Source: Chelydra serpentina
Lineage: Eukaryota > Chordata > Testudines > Chelydridae
Length of the DNA stretch: 64,000 bases
Reading direction: 5' to 3'
Assembly: GCA_037349315.1 (NCBI GenBank)
Contig: JBAIAC010000056.1
Coordinates: 472,501 to 536,500, forward strand
In this document: in pieces, positions 28,246 to 39,300 of the stretch
Position numbering within the stretch: position 1 is the first letter of the stretch
Layout of the letters: each line of letters begins with the position of its first letter
Notes under the pieces: generated by a model
The model's database searches: none
What the model was told of the DNA's origin: nothing
Seen by the model: only the letters and a program-made list of their open reading frames with translations
Position numbers and translations under genes: made by a program

Positions 28246-29765
28246 GTGCTTTGCCCTGCCCGAGGGCCCGAGCCCCTAGACCGTCGGTGCTTTGCCCTGC
28301 CCGAGGGCCCCGAGCCCCTAGACCGTTGGTGCTTTGCCTGCCCGAGAGCCCGAGCCCCTAGACCGTTGGTGCTCGCCCTGCCCGAGAGCCCGAGTCCCTA
28401 GACCGTTGGTGCTCCGCCCTGCCCGAGAGCCCGAGTCCCTAGACCGTCGGTGCTCCGCCCTGCCCCGAGAGCCCGAGCCCCTAGACCGTAGGTGCTCCGC
28501 CCTGCCCGAGCCCCTAGACCGTCGGTGCTTTGCCCTGCCCGAGAGCCCGAGCCCCTAGACCGTTGGTGCTCCGCCCTGCCCGAGAGCCCGAGTCCCTAGA
28601 CCGTTGGTGCTTTGCCCTGCCCGAGTCCCTAGACCGTCGGTGCTCCACCCTGCCCGAGGGCCCGAGCCCCTAGACCGTTGGTGCTCCGCCCTGCCCGAGG
28701 GCCCAAGCCCCTAGACCGTTGGTGCTTTGCCCTGCCCGAGTCCCTAGACCGTCGGTGCTCCACCCTGCCCGAGGGCCCGAGCCCCTAGACCGTTGGTGCT
28801 CCGCCCTGCCCGAGGGCCCAAGCCCCTAGACCGTTGGTGCTTTGCCCTGCCCGAGAGCCCGAGTCCCTAGACCATCGGTGCTCCGCCCTGCCCGAGAGCC
28901 CGAGCCCCATGACTGTCGGTGCTCTGCCCTGCCCGAGCCCCTAGACCGTCGGTGCTCCGCCCTGCCCGAGAGCCCGAGTCCCTAGACCGTCGGTGCTCTG
29001 CCCTGCCTGAGAGCCCGAGCCCCATGACTGTCGGTGCTCCGCCCTGCCCGAGAGCCCGAGCCCCATGACCGTCGGTGCTCCGCCCTGCCCGAGAGCCCGA
29101 GTCCCTAGACCGTCGGTGCTCTGCCCTGCCTGAGAGCCCGAGCCCCATGACTGTCGGTGCTCCGCCCTGCCCGAGAGCCCGAGCCCCATGACCGTCGGTG
29201 CTCCGCCCTGCCTGAGAGCCCGAGCCCCATGACTGTCGGTGCTCCGCCCTGCCCGAGAGCCTGAGTCCCTAGACCGTCGGTGCTTTGCCCTGCCCGAGAG
29301 CCCAAGTCCCTAGACCGTCGGTGCTCCGCCCTGCCCGAGAGCCCAAGTCCCTAGACCGTCGGTGCTCCGCCCTGCCCGAGAGCCTGAGCCCCATGACTGT
29401 CGGTGCTCCGCCCTGCCCGAGCCCCTAGACCGTCGGTGCTCCGCCCTGCCCGAGAGCCCGAGCCCCATGACCGTCGGTGCTCCGCCCTGCCTGAGAGCCC
29501 GAGCCCCTAGACCATGGGTGCTTTGCCCTGCCCGAGAGCCCGAGTCCCTAGACCGTCAGTGCTTTGCCCTGCCCGAGCCCCTAGACCGTCGGTGCTCCGC
29601 CCTGCCTGAGAGCCCGAGCCCCATGACTGTCGGTGTTCCGCCCTGCCCGAGGCCCTAGACCGTTGGTGCTGTGCTCGGCCTGAGGGCCCGAGCCCGTAGA
29701 CCGTTGGTGCTCCTCCCGGCCCGAGGGCCCTAGCCCGTTGGTGCTCTGCTTGACTTGAGGCTGTT
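28246..29765. repeat. ~40-44 bp minisatellite, about 1.5 kb
   Basis: Unit is GCCCGAGCCCCTAGACCGTC followed by GGTGCTCCGCCCTGCCCGAG. Variants with CCCATGACTGTC or shortened CCCGAGCCC segments give mixed unit lengths. Open frames inside are by-products. Confidence 0.95.
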
Positions 29766-29934
29766 AGTCCACTTGTTGCTCTGTCATGTCTGAGGCCAGA
29801 GCCCTGTACTATGTGCTGCCTGGCCCTGTTTAGAGGGCCAGGGCCTCAGAGATTTCTAATCCCCCAGTAATCCTTGTCTTTCCAGCGGCCTGAGAGTGAG
29901 GGGTCGTGGCCTCACTCTGAGACTGACGGGAAGG

Positions 29935-30330
29935 GACGGTCTCACACTTCTACATGGTTAGTATTGTAGGGTTGCTGACACCCCCACACTTTGGTTTGTT
30001 ATTGTAGAGTTGCTGGCAGACACGTGTGTAAAGTTGCTAACACACAGGGATTTATTATAGGGTTTCTCTCTCTCTCTCTCACGCTCACTCTCTCTCTCAC
30101 ACACACACTGGTTTGCTAGTGTGAATTTATTCCCTCACACAGTGCTTTGTTGTTGTTGGGTTGCTGACACAAATCTAGATGTTATTGTAAAGCTGCGAAT
30201 ACCACACACACAGAGATTTGTTCTTGTAGGGTTGCTAACACGTGTGTTATTGTCGCATTGCTGGCCGACACAGATTTGTTAGTGTAGGTTTGCTAACAGA
30301 CAGATTTGTTATTACAGAAAACTGCGAAAC
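29935..30330. repeat. degenerate ~45 bp tandem repeat, right part
   Basis: GGTTTGTTATTGTAG and GTTGCTGACAC units continue the 27300-27639 array. Confidence 0.75.
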
Positions 30331-30800
30331 CAACCCTCTGTCACTCCAGCTCCAATTAAGGGAGGTGAATTGGAGCTGGGTAGATCTCCTGGCCCTGATT
30401 GGGGAAGCTGAAACAGCTGCTGCCTCATCAGGCTGGGGCTGGATAAGAGCCTCAGGTAGGGTGACCAGATGTCCTGATTTTATAGGGACAGTACTGATTT
30501 TGGGGTCTTATTACCCCCACCCCCTGTCCCGATTTTTCACACTTGCTGTCTGGTCAGTCTAGCCTCAGGGAGAGGAGCTGGAAAGAGGAAAGCGGCACTA
30601 GAGGAAAGGCAGTGCGGGGAAGCAGAGAGATAGCTTGCCCCCTCTCTCCCACAGGTGGACTTTGTGTATGGTGGAAAGGTGGTGGGAGCACAGCCGGTAA
30701 ATAAAAGCACCGGGTGAGCACTGCACCAAAAGGTCTCTGTGTGACTTTCTCAGCCCAGCGCCGGGGGCAGGAGGGCCCTGCAGGGACCCCGTTACACAGG
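30331..30800 (+). mobile_element. LTR-like repeat with poly(A) signal
   Basis: GTAAATAAAAGCACCGGGTG (AATAAA at 30700-30705) is followed by CTCTGTGTGACTTTCTC and ends ...CCGTTACAC. Split by an hAT MITE at 30456-30560. Confidence 0.45.
30456..30560. mobile_element. hAT-type MITE, 105 bp, with perfect 8 bp duplication
   Basis: AGCCTCAG at 30448-30455 and 30561-30568. Ends GTAGGGTGACCAGATG and GTCTGGTCAGTCT are inverted copies. Interior matches 7937-8064. Confidence 0.9.
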
Positions 30801-30889
30801 GGTGCTGGGACACACACACATGTTATTGTAGGGTTGCTTGCCTGGACGCTCACTGATACCTTATCCAGGAAAGCTGGTCTAGCAGCATA

Positions 30890-31238
30890 AGTCTGGTGAA
30901 ACTGGATGAATTTTTTTGGCCAAAACGCTTTTTCAGTGAAAAATTCAGATTTGAGACAACCAAAACATTCCACGGTTTAGTATTGATTTCCACAAATGGT
31001 TTCGGTTTAAAAAGAAAACAACAACAGAAAAAATTCCAAACATTTCAACTTTTTGGGTTGATACGACATTTTGTTATGAAATGTCCTTTCCTTTTGTGGT
31101 TTTAAACATATTTTAAAATGCCTTGAAATCAAAATGAAACGTTTTGCTTGACGCAAAAGAAGTTTTTTAGTAACTTTTTCAATGTGCCAAAAAACTTTGT
31201 TTACAAGTCATTGAAATAAATGTGTTTTTCAATCTTTC
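30890..31238. repeat. A+T-rich sequence with inverted TTTTG/CAAAA content
   Basis: Repeated TTTTTCAGTGAAAAA, CATTTCAACTTTTTGGG and AAATGAAACGTTTTGC motifs. It resembles a decayed dispersed element; ends not defined. Confidence 0.4.
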
Positions 31239-31688
31239 AGACCCACCAGCAAAGTGAAGAATCCATTATTGACACAACTTTTCCCTGATCCCTCTGGGAC
31301 GACGTCAGAAGTTTCTGAAATGCTTTTATGATTCCTTTGTGCGCCTCAGTTTCCCTTTGTACTTTGCATTGCTGCCCAGTGGGTGCAACGGGGTTAAAAA
31401 GCAGCTTAAAAACCTGCTGGAGTGGAATGAATGGGTTATTTAAGGATAGGCTGAAACCAATGGCAGGCGGAAGATGTGAACCCTGCATAGGTCAACAGGG
31501 AAGGATAAGATTTGGGTGTTGGATGAGATCCAGCAGCTCTCAGCTGGGAGTAAGGACAAAGGGAAGGAAACAGTGAGAGAGACGTGATTTCTATGACCGC
31601 AGGGCGTTGGCCACTCTTCTGTTGTAATGCTGCCTCTCTGTGCTAACCGCAGGACTTTCAGATCCGGGTGGGCAGGTGACTAATCTTT
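31239..31688. repeat. dispersed repeat that received the Harbinger insertion (left flank)
   Basis: GCGCCTCAGTTTCCCTTTGT at ~31341 resembles GCGCCTCAGTTTCTCTGTGT at ~37144. The repeat continues after the Harbinger element at 36822. LTR-like content; no coding region seen. Confidence 0.4.
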
Positions 31689-32066
31689 GGGTATGTCTAC
31701 ACTACGATACTAGTTCGATTTCTGTAAAACCGAACTTGTGAACCCGATATTTCCAGGTCGATTGTTCGAATCCACACCAGGGATCTTTATTCGAATTTCC
31801 GAGTCCACAGTACGGGGGCAAGCGTCGACATTGCAAGCGGTGCACTGTGGGTAGCTATCCCACAGTTCCCGCAGTCCCCCCTGCCCACTGGAATTCTGGG
31901 TGTAGCCCCCAGTGCCTTGTGGGAACGAAATTGTGTCAAGGGTCGGTATACGTAAATTTCGTCACTCGACCCACACTTCCGCCTTCCCTACGTGAAAGCG
32001 CCGGCGGGGAATGAATTTGTGCCCTTTTCCTGTGGCTGATAGCTCGGACGCCACAGGACAGTGAGC

Positions 32067-33350
32067 ATGGAGCCCTCCGCGATTATCGCTGATGTTCTGT
32101 CCGTAGCCAACACCTCGCGCCTTATAGCGCACCTTTTCCAGACTCAGATGCAGAGAAATCGGGAGAGGAGACAACGTAAGCTCCGGGAGTACTTGAACTC
32201 TGAGAGGGGCATGGATCTCTTGCAAAGCGCTGGACCCCGGCCCCTAGACATCATGGTGGCAATGGGTCATGTTGATCCCGTGGAATGGCGATTCTGGGCA
32301 AGGGAAACAAGCAGTGACTGGTGGGACCGCATAGTGCTGCAGGTCTGGGATGAGTCCCAGTGGCTGCGAAACTTTCGGATGCGTAAGTGCACTTTTATGG
32401 AACTTTGTGAGTTGCTGTCCCCTGCCCTGAAGCGCCAGGACACCCGGATGCGAGCGGCCCTCACTATCCAGAAGCGAGTGGCCATAGCCCTGTGGAAGCT
32501 TGCAACCCCTGACAGCTACCGGTCAGTAGCGAACCAATTTGGAGTGGGCAAGTCTACCGTGGGGGTTGCTGTGATGCAGGTAGCCCGTGCAATCGTTGAC
32601 CTGCTGCTCCACAAAGTAGTGACCCTGGGAGACGTGCAGGCGATCATAGATGGCTTCGCTGCAATGGGATTTCCAAACTGCGGTGGGGCCATAGATGGGA
32701 CACACATCCCTATCCTGGGACCGGAGCACCAGGGCAGCCAGTATATTAACCGAAAGGGCTATTTTTCTATGGTTCTGCAAGCATTAGTAGACCACAAAGG
32801 ACGTTTTACAAACATCAATGTTGGGTGGCCAGGAAAGGTTCATGATGCTCGTGTTTTCAAAAACTCTGGTCTGTTTAGACGGCTGCAACAGGGGGTTTAT
32901 TTCCCCGACCACAAAATCACTGTTGGGGATGTGGAGATGCCAACAGTGATCCTGGGGGACCCTGCCTACCCGCTAATGCCATGGCTCATGAAGCCATACA
33001 CGGGAGCCCTGGACACTGAAAAGGAGCTCTTTAATTACCGCCTGAGCAAGTGCAGAATGGTGGTGGAGTGTGCCTTTGGCCGTCTCAAAGCAAGATGGCG
33101 AAGCTTACTTACTCGCTCCGACCTCAGCCCTAAAAATATCCCCATTGTGATTGCAGTGTGCTGTGTGCTCCACAATCTCTGTGAGATCAAGGGGGAGACA
33201 TTTATGCAGGGCTGGGAGGTTGAGGCAAATCGCCTGTCAGCAGATTACGCTCAGCCAGACACCAGGGCCATTCGAAGATCACAGCGGGAGGCGGTGCGCA
33301 TCCGGGAAGCTTTGAAAGCTCGCTTCCAGACAGAGCGGGGTAACCAGTGA
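32067..33350 (+). CDS. Harbinger DDE transposase (HARBI1-like)
   Basis: 427 residues from the ATG at 32067, which has A at -3 and G at +4. The N-terminal half includes a helix-turn-helix-like region around ALTIQKRVAIALWKLA and YRSVANQFGVGKSTV. The C-terminal half is the DDE_Tnp_4 nuclease fold: D210 in AIDGTHIPI, D260 in KVHDARVF, D298 in LGDPAYPL and E334 in VVECAFGRLKARW. D298 and E334 have 35 residues between them, so D210, D298 and E334 are the likely metal-binding triad. The enzyme would cut and join the element's inverted ends in the nucleus and usually needs the partner encoded on the opposite strand for import and DNA binding. Length and all core motifs are as expected with no stops, so catalytic potential looks retained. 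It is a transposon gene, not host HARBI1, because it lies between inverted termini with a target duplication. Confidence 0.93.
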   Translation: MEPSAIIADVLSVANTSRLIAHLFQTQMQRNRERRQRKLREYLNSERGMDLLQSAGPRPLDIMVAMGHVDPVEWRFWARETSSDWWDRIVLQVWDESQWLRNFRMRKCTFMELCELLSPALKRQDTRMRAALTIQKRVAIALWKLATPDSYRSVANQFGVGKSTVGVAVMQVARAIVDLLLHKVVTLGDVQAIIDGFAAMGFPNCGGAIDGTHIPILGPEHQGSQYINRKGYFSMVLQALVDHKGRFTNINVGWPGKVHDARVFKNSGLFRRLQQGVYFPDHKITVGDVEMPTVILGDPAYPLMPWLMKPYTGALDTEKELFNYRLSKCRMVVECAFGRLKARWRSLLTRSDLSPKNIPIVIAVCCVLHNLCEIKGETFMQGWEVEANRLSADYAQPDTRAIRRSQREAVRIREALKARFQTERGNQ

Positions 33351-33468
33351 CTGTTACACTTCCGTAAACAGATACTGAACCTTCCCCTGTTCCTTTACAC
33401 AGGTCCCGTTGCCCATCCTCCCATTACCAACCCCCTTCTCCCTCCTTGGATCAACGCTGTAAAGTCAC

Positions 33469-33474
33469 AATAAA
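33469..33474 (+). promoter_or_regulatory. poly(A) signal of the Harbinger transposase
   Basis: AATAAA lies 119 nt past the transposase stop, inside the element. Confidence 0.7.
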
Positions 33475-34038
33475 GGAAAGATTTTTTTGTTTGAACCATT
33501 TCCTGTACTGGTTATTGGGTTATGCTTATCACCGTGGAGGCATATGGCGGTTGGGGAGCGGTTTGGTTGTGGGACACTTCCCTTCAAAGGGGAATCTCAT
33601 GATCCTGCCCAAAGAGCAGTCCCAAGTGCTGTACCGCTTGGTTAAAGGGACCATTAACCTCTCCTAATCCCATGTGTGTGTGGTGGTGTCTATGTGCCTT
33701 TTCCGTATTGACTATCGGCTACGGATCCCCCGGTGCATTGATCTATCCAGCAGGCTACTGCCAGCCGCCAAAGATCAGCGGCCACCCTCCCCAAACAGAC
33801 ACTGAACCACCCAACCCCCAACCCCACGTTTAGAACCTAGAAACCTACACACAGAAGGAAAGGTGTGCTTAATGCATGCAATTTTTACTGTGCTTGTCAC
33901 TTCATCAGTTACCCTGTCTGTACCCTCGTTTGTGCTCCCATTCTCTGCACTTACAAACCATGTTAACCACTACCCAGAAATACAAACGGTCCCAATTAAA
34001 AAACACTCAGGGAAACATCGGTGAACCAAAAAACCAGT

Positions 34039-34044
34039 TTTATT
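34039..34044 (-). promoter_or_regulatory. poly(A) signal of the Harbinger Myb/SANT gene
   Basis: Minus-strand AATAAA lies about 79 nt past the stop at 34123. Confidence 0.65.
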
Positions 34045-34122
34045 TAACAGAACATTAACTTAACATGGAACCTGGGAAGGGAGGTGCTCAGGGGTGCGGC
34101 TGGAGGGAGAGGAGGGAAAAAT

Positions 34123-36509
34123 CTACGGTTTTGGGAATGACAGCCTTCTGCTACTGCAGCGGTCTGCAGGGGTGGATTGAGTATTTCCACGCACCCTGGC
34201 TCCCCTTGTCCTAGTGACTTTTGGAGAGGAAGCCACTGGACTTGGTGGCGGGGGAGGGCGGCTTGAAAGAACATACAGAGGTGCTCTTTCCTCATGTCTC
34301 CTGTCCTGGAGAACATCCACTAGGCGCCGGAGTGTGTCTGTTTGCTCCCTCATTATTCCCAGCATTGTTTGGGTCGCCTGCTGATCCTCCTGCCGCCACC
34401 TGTCCTCGCGCGCTTCAGCCCTCTGCTCCCGTTCCCTGGCTGCTCGCTCGTACCGTGCAAAGTCCTCTCTGCGCTGTGCCGCCTCCCTCTGTGACAACAT
34501 CATTAATTCCGAGAACATGTCGTCCCTGGTTCTCTTTTTGCGCCGCCTTATCTGGACTAGGCCATGGGAGGGAGAAGCACGGGTAGGGCGGGAGACACTC
34601 ACAGCTGTGGGATAAATGAAAGGGAGTGAATTCCTCAGAAAGATACTTTTTCAAGAACAATGCCCATACTCTTTCACCGTGAATAGGACCAAACACAGTG
34701 TCTATCACATGTAAACGTACTACAAGGTCAAATAGTATGCCTTAAGGCTGAGTGAGTGTCTGGGGTCCCGGTATACGGATCCCAGAAGCCTTGCCGTACA
34801 CAGAAAATCACCTCTCTGAAAACCATGGTAAGGTGATGATTTAGGACTGCTGAGAGATTGCTTCACAGCAGTGCTCTACTCCCATGTCTCCCTCAGTGTT
34901 CCTGGCGGCGGGCAGTAACTGCTGCTGGCCAAACCGATAATCTACGGCGGCTGTCCTAAACCCCCCCCAGTCTGCGTTGCCACTCCAGGGAACCAAAAAT
35001 GCCCGCGAACTGCCCAGCATGAACGGCTCGGCCACCCTTCCCCCCCTCCGCGTGGCCGCCCCAGAGAACCAAAAATGCCCGCGAACCGCTCAGCATGAAC
35101 GGCTCGCCTACCCTTCCCCCCCTCCGCGTGGTCGCTCCAGGGAACCAAAAATGCCCGCGAACCGCTCAGCATGAACGGCTCGCCTACCCTTCCCCCCCCT
35201 CCGCGTGGCCACTCCAGGGAACCAAAAATGCCCGCGAACCGCTCAGCATGAACGGCTCGCCTACCCTATCCCCAGTTTAGCGTGGCCGGTCCCCGGGACT
35301 GTCCCTACCCGCGCACCAATACGTAGTACTGGTTTTGCTCCCGACTCCCTACCACCACGCGTTAACGTAAACAGCCGGGTGTCTGTCTTTAAGGGGAAAA
35401 GGAAGCATTCACTATACTAATTATACCACTCATTCAAACCAGGACCCCATGACTGATATCACTCTGATGAGGATTACCGAGACAGAGAAAATCTGCATGC
35501 TGCGTCAATGCAAGCAAACCCCGGGGCCGTATGCTGCCATGCTATGCAAGGCAATGATACCAGAGTACCTGCAGCTTGCATGGCGCGGGAAAGTATCCTA
35601 CCATGGAGGAGACAATAAGGCAGCTCTCCCAGTGAACGTGCTAAACAAGCTGTCGCTGTACCTGCAGGAGAGCTTCACTGAGATCTCTGCTGGTGATTAC
35701 ACCTCTATCCCCATACATATTGACAGACTTTTCGAATAGTTGCACGGGAAAGCGACTCAAAGGTGAAGCGCATAAGGCCAATGAAGCCACAGTTACAGAG
35801 CGCTAACACACCATACCTATTGTATTGCAAATAAATGTCTAACACACTGACCTGATGATCCTTCTCCTGATTCCTGGTCAGGAATGCTTGCTTGGGAGTG
35901 TTCGAAGGGCAGCGCAGTCAGGGTGAGGAATAGTTCCTGGCTGTCGGGGAAATCACCAGTGAGACCGCTTTCTATTGCCTCGTCCTCCTGCCCTCCTTCC
36001 TCTTCTTCGCCGTCCGCGAAAACCTCCTCTGATGTGTCCGTAGAATGGACCCCGTCATCGGTGTCCACGGACACTGGTGGGGTAGTTGTTGCCGCACCAC
36101 CGAGCATGGCATGCAGTGCCTCGTAAAATCGGCAAGTCTGAGGCGCTGAGCCGGAGCGTCCGTTGCACTCCTTGGTCTTTTGGTACGCCTGACGTAGCTC
36201 CTTGATTTTGACGCGGCACTGCGTAGCATCCCGGCTGTATCCTCTCTCTGTCATAGCCTGGGAAATCTTTTCGTAAATTTTGGCATTCCGTCTTTTTGAA
36301 CGGAGCTCGGCTAGGATTGATTCGTCGCCCCACACAGCGATCAGATCCAAAACCTCACGATCACTCCATGTTGGAGCCCTCTTTCTATTCAGCGATGGCA
36401 TCGAAACCACCGCTGTAGAGCTCTGCATCGTTGCCAGTGCTGATGAGCTCGCCATGATGTCCAAAGAGGAAATGGGATTCAAAATGGCCACACAGGAAAA
36501 GGGATTCAA
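34123..36509 (-). CDS. Harbinger Myb/SANT-like DNA-binding partner, two exons
   Basis: Exon 1 is 36509-35852 and exon 2 is 34604-34123, joined by a GT-AG intron (donor GTCAGTG, acceptor TTTATCCCACAG). Phases agree and give 379 residues. Residues about 46-137 form a Myb/SANT-like domain of the type found in ZSCAN29/MSANTD proteins (APTWSDREVLDLIAVWGDE, ATQCRVKIKELRQAY, CRFYEALHAMLGG). An acidic stretch and a PDSQELFLTL motif follow. Exon 2 has a basic RRRKKRTRDDMF segment, a charged coiled-coil-like region rich in E and R, and a proline-rich tail. In Harbinger systems this protein binds the transposon ends and carries the transposase into the nucleus. Proteins of this kind are often annotated in turtles as ZSCAN29-like. 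Splicing is inferred from sites and phase, not from transcripts. The intron holds a 76 bp tandem repeat and an unexplained plus-strand open frame. Confidence 0.85.
34977..35275. repeat. 76 bp tandem repeat, 4 units, inside the Harbinger intron
   Basis: AACCAAAAATGCCCGCGAAC recurs at 34991, 35067, 35143 and 35220, with CAGCATGAACGGCTCG in each unit. Confidence 0.93.
35449..35739 (+). CDS. unexplained 96-residue open frame in the Harbinger intron
   Basis: Opens with ATG (MTDITLMRITETEKICMLRQ) and closes with TAG. Composition is protein-like rather than repetitive, but I recognise no family, and no poly(A) or promoter was identified. It lies antisense to the intron of the Myb/SANT gene. It could be a third transposon product or a chance frame. 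Confidence 0.25.
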   Translation: MTDITLMRITETEKICMLRQCKQTPGPYAAMLCKAMIPEYLQLAWRGKVSYHGGDNKAALPVNVLNKLSLYLQESFTEISAGDYTSIPIHIDRLFE

Positions 36510-36821
36510 ATTTTCCCGGGGATTTCTCTGAGTGGCAGGTCAGAACATCCGAGTACAGAATACTGCCCTGAGCGTCCACCGAGTGGTGCACTGTGGGATA
36601 GCTCCCGGAGCTATTAGCGTCGAATTCCGTCCACAGTACCTCGCTTTCGACATGCCCATTTCGAATTTGGCGCTACTCCCCTCGTCGGGGTGGAGTACAG
36701 AAATCGATTCAAAGAGCCCTTAATGTCGAAATAAACTGCTTCCTAATGTGGACGGGTGAGGGATTACATCGAGTTAACGCTGATAAATTCGACATAAAGT
36801 CCTAGTGTAGACCTGGCCTTT

Positions 36822-37182
36822 GTTTTGTAAAGATTACCTGGTGTCGCTGCACATGTCCCCTGAGAACATGGCATCCCTGAAGGGATCCAGTATAAGCCCC
36901 CTCAGGAGTCTGTTGTGGCTGCAGCGAGCCACAGAGAGAGACCGGGTTAGCTGGTGCTGAAGGCCCAATTTCAGAGTTGTGGAGACCACGCTCCCAAGGA
37001 CTTGATTCCTGACGGGGGCACAGACCAGCCCCTGTGGAACTGAGAGAGAAGATACCTAGAAGAATGAGACCAGCAGCTGCTCACAGCCCCTTGCCCAGAG
37101 AACGGAGGTGAGGAATGTAGTCATGTTTTGATGACCCCTAGGTGCGCCTCAGTTTCTCTGTGTGTTTTGTGCTGCTAGACAC
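36822..37182. repeat. right flank of the repeat that received Harbinger
   Basis: Continues the 31239-31688 repeat. No coding region seen. Confidence 0.4.
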
Positions 37183-37345
37183 CGAGGACATGGCTACACT
37201 GCAAGCGAAGGTGTGGCTATTGCACAGGCTGGCACCCCAGCGGCTAGCTTCTGTCTAGCTAGCCTGGGTAACAATAGCAGTGCAGCCATGGCGGCAAGAG
37301 CTGAGCCTGAAACCCATGTTGCTACGTCTACACTGCTCTTGTGAC
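37183..37345. mobile_element. possible MITE fragment (TAGCTAGCCTGGGTAACAATAG type)
   Basis: GACATGGCTACACTGCAAGC and ACGTCTACACTGCTCTTGTG are imperfect inverted ends. The interior GTCTAGCTAGCCTGGGTAAC and AATAGCAGTGCAGCC is a common reptilian element core. Confidence 0.5.
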
Positions 37346-37739
37346 TGGGTGAGACAGCTATGACTTCAGCTCGTTCATATCCTGGGACCAACTGGGCTAG
37401 AATATCACAGTAAACTCTTGTTCCTGGACAACCGGGACAGCAGGCAATTTCCTCCAGGGAAGGAAAGACCAGAGCTGGAAACAAAAGGAGGACAGGTGTG
37501 AACGGACGACTCTTCAGAGGACATCCAGAGACGGAGAGGGGTTTGGGTTCAGCAGAACCTGGATTGTGTGTATGGCTCCCACCAGCCTTAAGTATCCTTT
37601 TCCCAGGCTGACCTAAGGGTTCTCTGACACCGGATTCCAAGCGACTGAGCGTTGCTCCCTTGTTTTGACAAGGCTGCGCTGGATCACAGCCGATCCTCAC
37701 CGTCTGCATTGCTCTCTAAGAAGGATAAGCCTGTCTCAG

Positions 37740-38535
37740 GCATCTGACCTTGGTTGGACTCTGTAACTATGTGTGATTTTAAATATGACCATGTAGATCA
37801 TTGTTGCTACCACTGTTATATAATCGAAACAAATCTTGTGCAAAGAATGTCAGGTTAGGTGTCAATGGGAAAGTTATGGTTTGCTGAATATGATTATCCT
37901 TTGTATGCCTGGCTCATTTTTGTATCTGAAGTTATGAATATTGATTACGTACCTGTATTTCAAATGTGTTTGCTCCTGTGGTAACACCCACAAGGTACTT
38001 ACATGTAACAAGCCAGCTGGAGTATTCAAGTTGATGGCAATGGACCATGGAAGAAGCTTATACACACCGGATGGACTTTCATGTGAATGTTCTAACTAGC
38101 GTGTGGGTAATAGCCCCTGCTATGACTCATCAAAGCAGGGAAAGGCATGCAGCTTGCTCATGTGACTCCAGACTCCATCTTGTCCCTGTAATTTTCCACA
38201 AAGCGAGACAATGAGTTTCCCTTCACATGGCAGAAACTATAAAAGGCCCTGGAAACGTCTCCATTTTGTCTCTTATACTAATGGGAGCATTCATTCGAAC
38301 CAAGGGACTGAGGACCTTCCATTTATTTGGGAGCAACCAGAAACGTAACCAGTCAGAAGTCTATGCCATCACTGCTTCAAGCCTGATCCAAGAACTTTGC
38401 AATTATTGTATGTATTTGATTCCTTTAACTAATTTTAACTCCCACCTATTTCTTTCTTTTTTATAAATAAACCTTTAGATGTAGATACTGAAGGATTGGC
38501 AACAGCGTGATTATTGGGTAAGAGCTGAGTTATAT
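37740..38535 (+). mobile_element. LTR-like repeat with TATA box and poly(A) signal
   Basis: TATAAAAGGCCCTGG at 38238 and AATAAACCTTTAGATG at 38466 are about 230 nt apart, as in the promoter and R region of retroviral-type LTRs. The end reads GGATTGGCAACAGCGTGATT, then TTATTGGGTAAGAGC. No internal genes are visible. Solo LTR is an inference. Confidence 0.5.
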
Positions 38536-38540
38536 ATTTG

Positions 38541-39300
38541 TAACCCTTCTGCCAGTCAGAGTCGGCAGCAACAAGGGCCGGGTTCCGTATCTAGGGTTCC
38601 ATTCCAATAACACAATGCAAAACCGGCTCGAGCCCCCACCCAGTGACCTGGGACAAATATATATCACCCCCCCTGGACCCCTCTAAGAGGCAGTACTTCC
38701 CCTCTCGCAAGCACAGAGTCTGAGTGTAGAAAAACCTTTTAATGACAGAGAGAAACAATGTGGCCTTTTGCTGGGGAAACACCACATCTAGGATTTGTAA
38801 ACCAAACTGTGAGCAACGACCCACCCCAGCAAATTAGCCATGTCCTTTCCCTTGGGTTCTTGAGTCCAGCAACCCCAAAAATCACCCAAAGTCCCAAAAG
38901 TCCAACAACCCAAAAGTCCAGACCCAGAGTTCAAAAATTCATCTGCAGAGTGTTACACCCCCTCCAGTCTGGGTAGAAATGGGGAGGGGAGAGGTAAGGG
39001 GCACCTTACGTGGCTCGAAGCTGACTGCCCCGTCCCTTCGTGGGGCTTCGCTCGACTCTGCTCGGCTCCACCAGCCATCCCACGAGTCACTCCGCTCAGC
39101 CATCCCGCAAGCCGCTCCAGCTGTCCCGCCAACTGTCCCGCTCCGCCAGCAGCTCCGCTCCATCAGCCGGCCTGCAAGCCGCTCCGGCTGTCCCGCCAAG
39201 TGCTCTGCTCCATCAGCAGCTCCGCTCCACCAGCCGCTCAGCAATATATCTTCTGGCTCCCCCACTACTTAACACAGTGCTCAGTGATTTCAGCTCATAA
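38541..39300. repeat. copy of the dispersed repeat at 8826-10430
   Basis: TGTAACCCTTCTGCCAGTCA, GGCTCGAGCCCCCACCCAGT and GCAAGCACAGAGTCTGAG match 8826-9010. The second half (38985-39250) has a degenerate GCTCCACCAGCC/GCTCAGCCATCCCGC tandem structure. Confidence 0.7.

Larger units (their letters stand above)
31689..36818. mobile_element. Harbinger (PIF-type) DNA transposon, apparently full length, 5.13 kb
   Basis: The left end GGGTATGTCTACACTA and the right end TAGTGTAGACCTGGCC (reverse complement GGCCAGGTCTACACTA) match at 13 of 16 bases. A 3 bp TTT flanks both sides (31686-31688, 36819-36821), the duplication length typical of this superfamily. Inside are a DDE transposase on the plus strand and a Myb/SANT-like partner on the minus strand, convergent with separate poly(A) signals at 33469 (+) and 34044-34039 (-). 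Subterminal blocks near 31790-31900 and 36580-36650 share CCACAGTAC and GCACTGTGGG segments in inverted order. Both open frames look intact, so the copy may be recent. Confidence 0.9.

Noticed and set aside
28246..29765. Regular repeats that might suggest a CRISPR array
   Set aside because: Direct tandem units without unique spacers, in a vertebrate context; a minisatellite.
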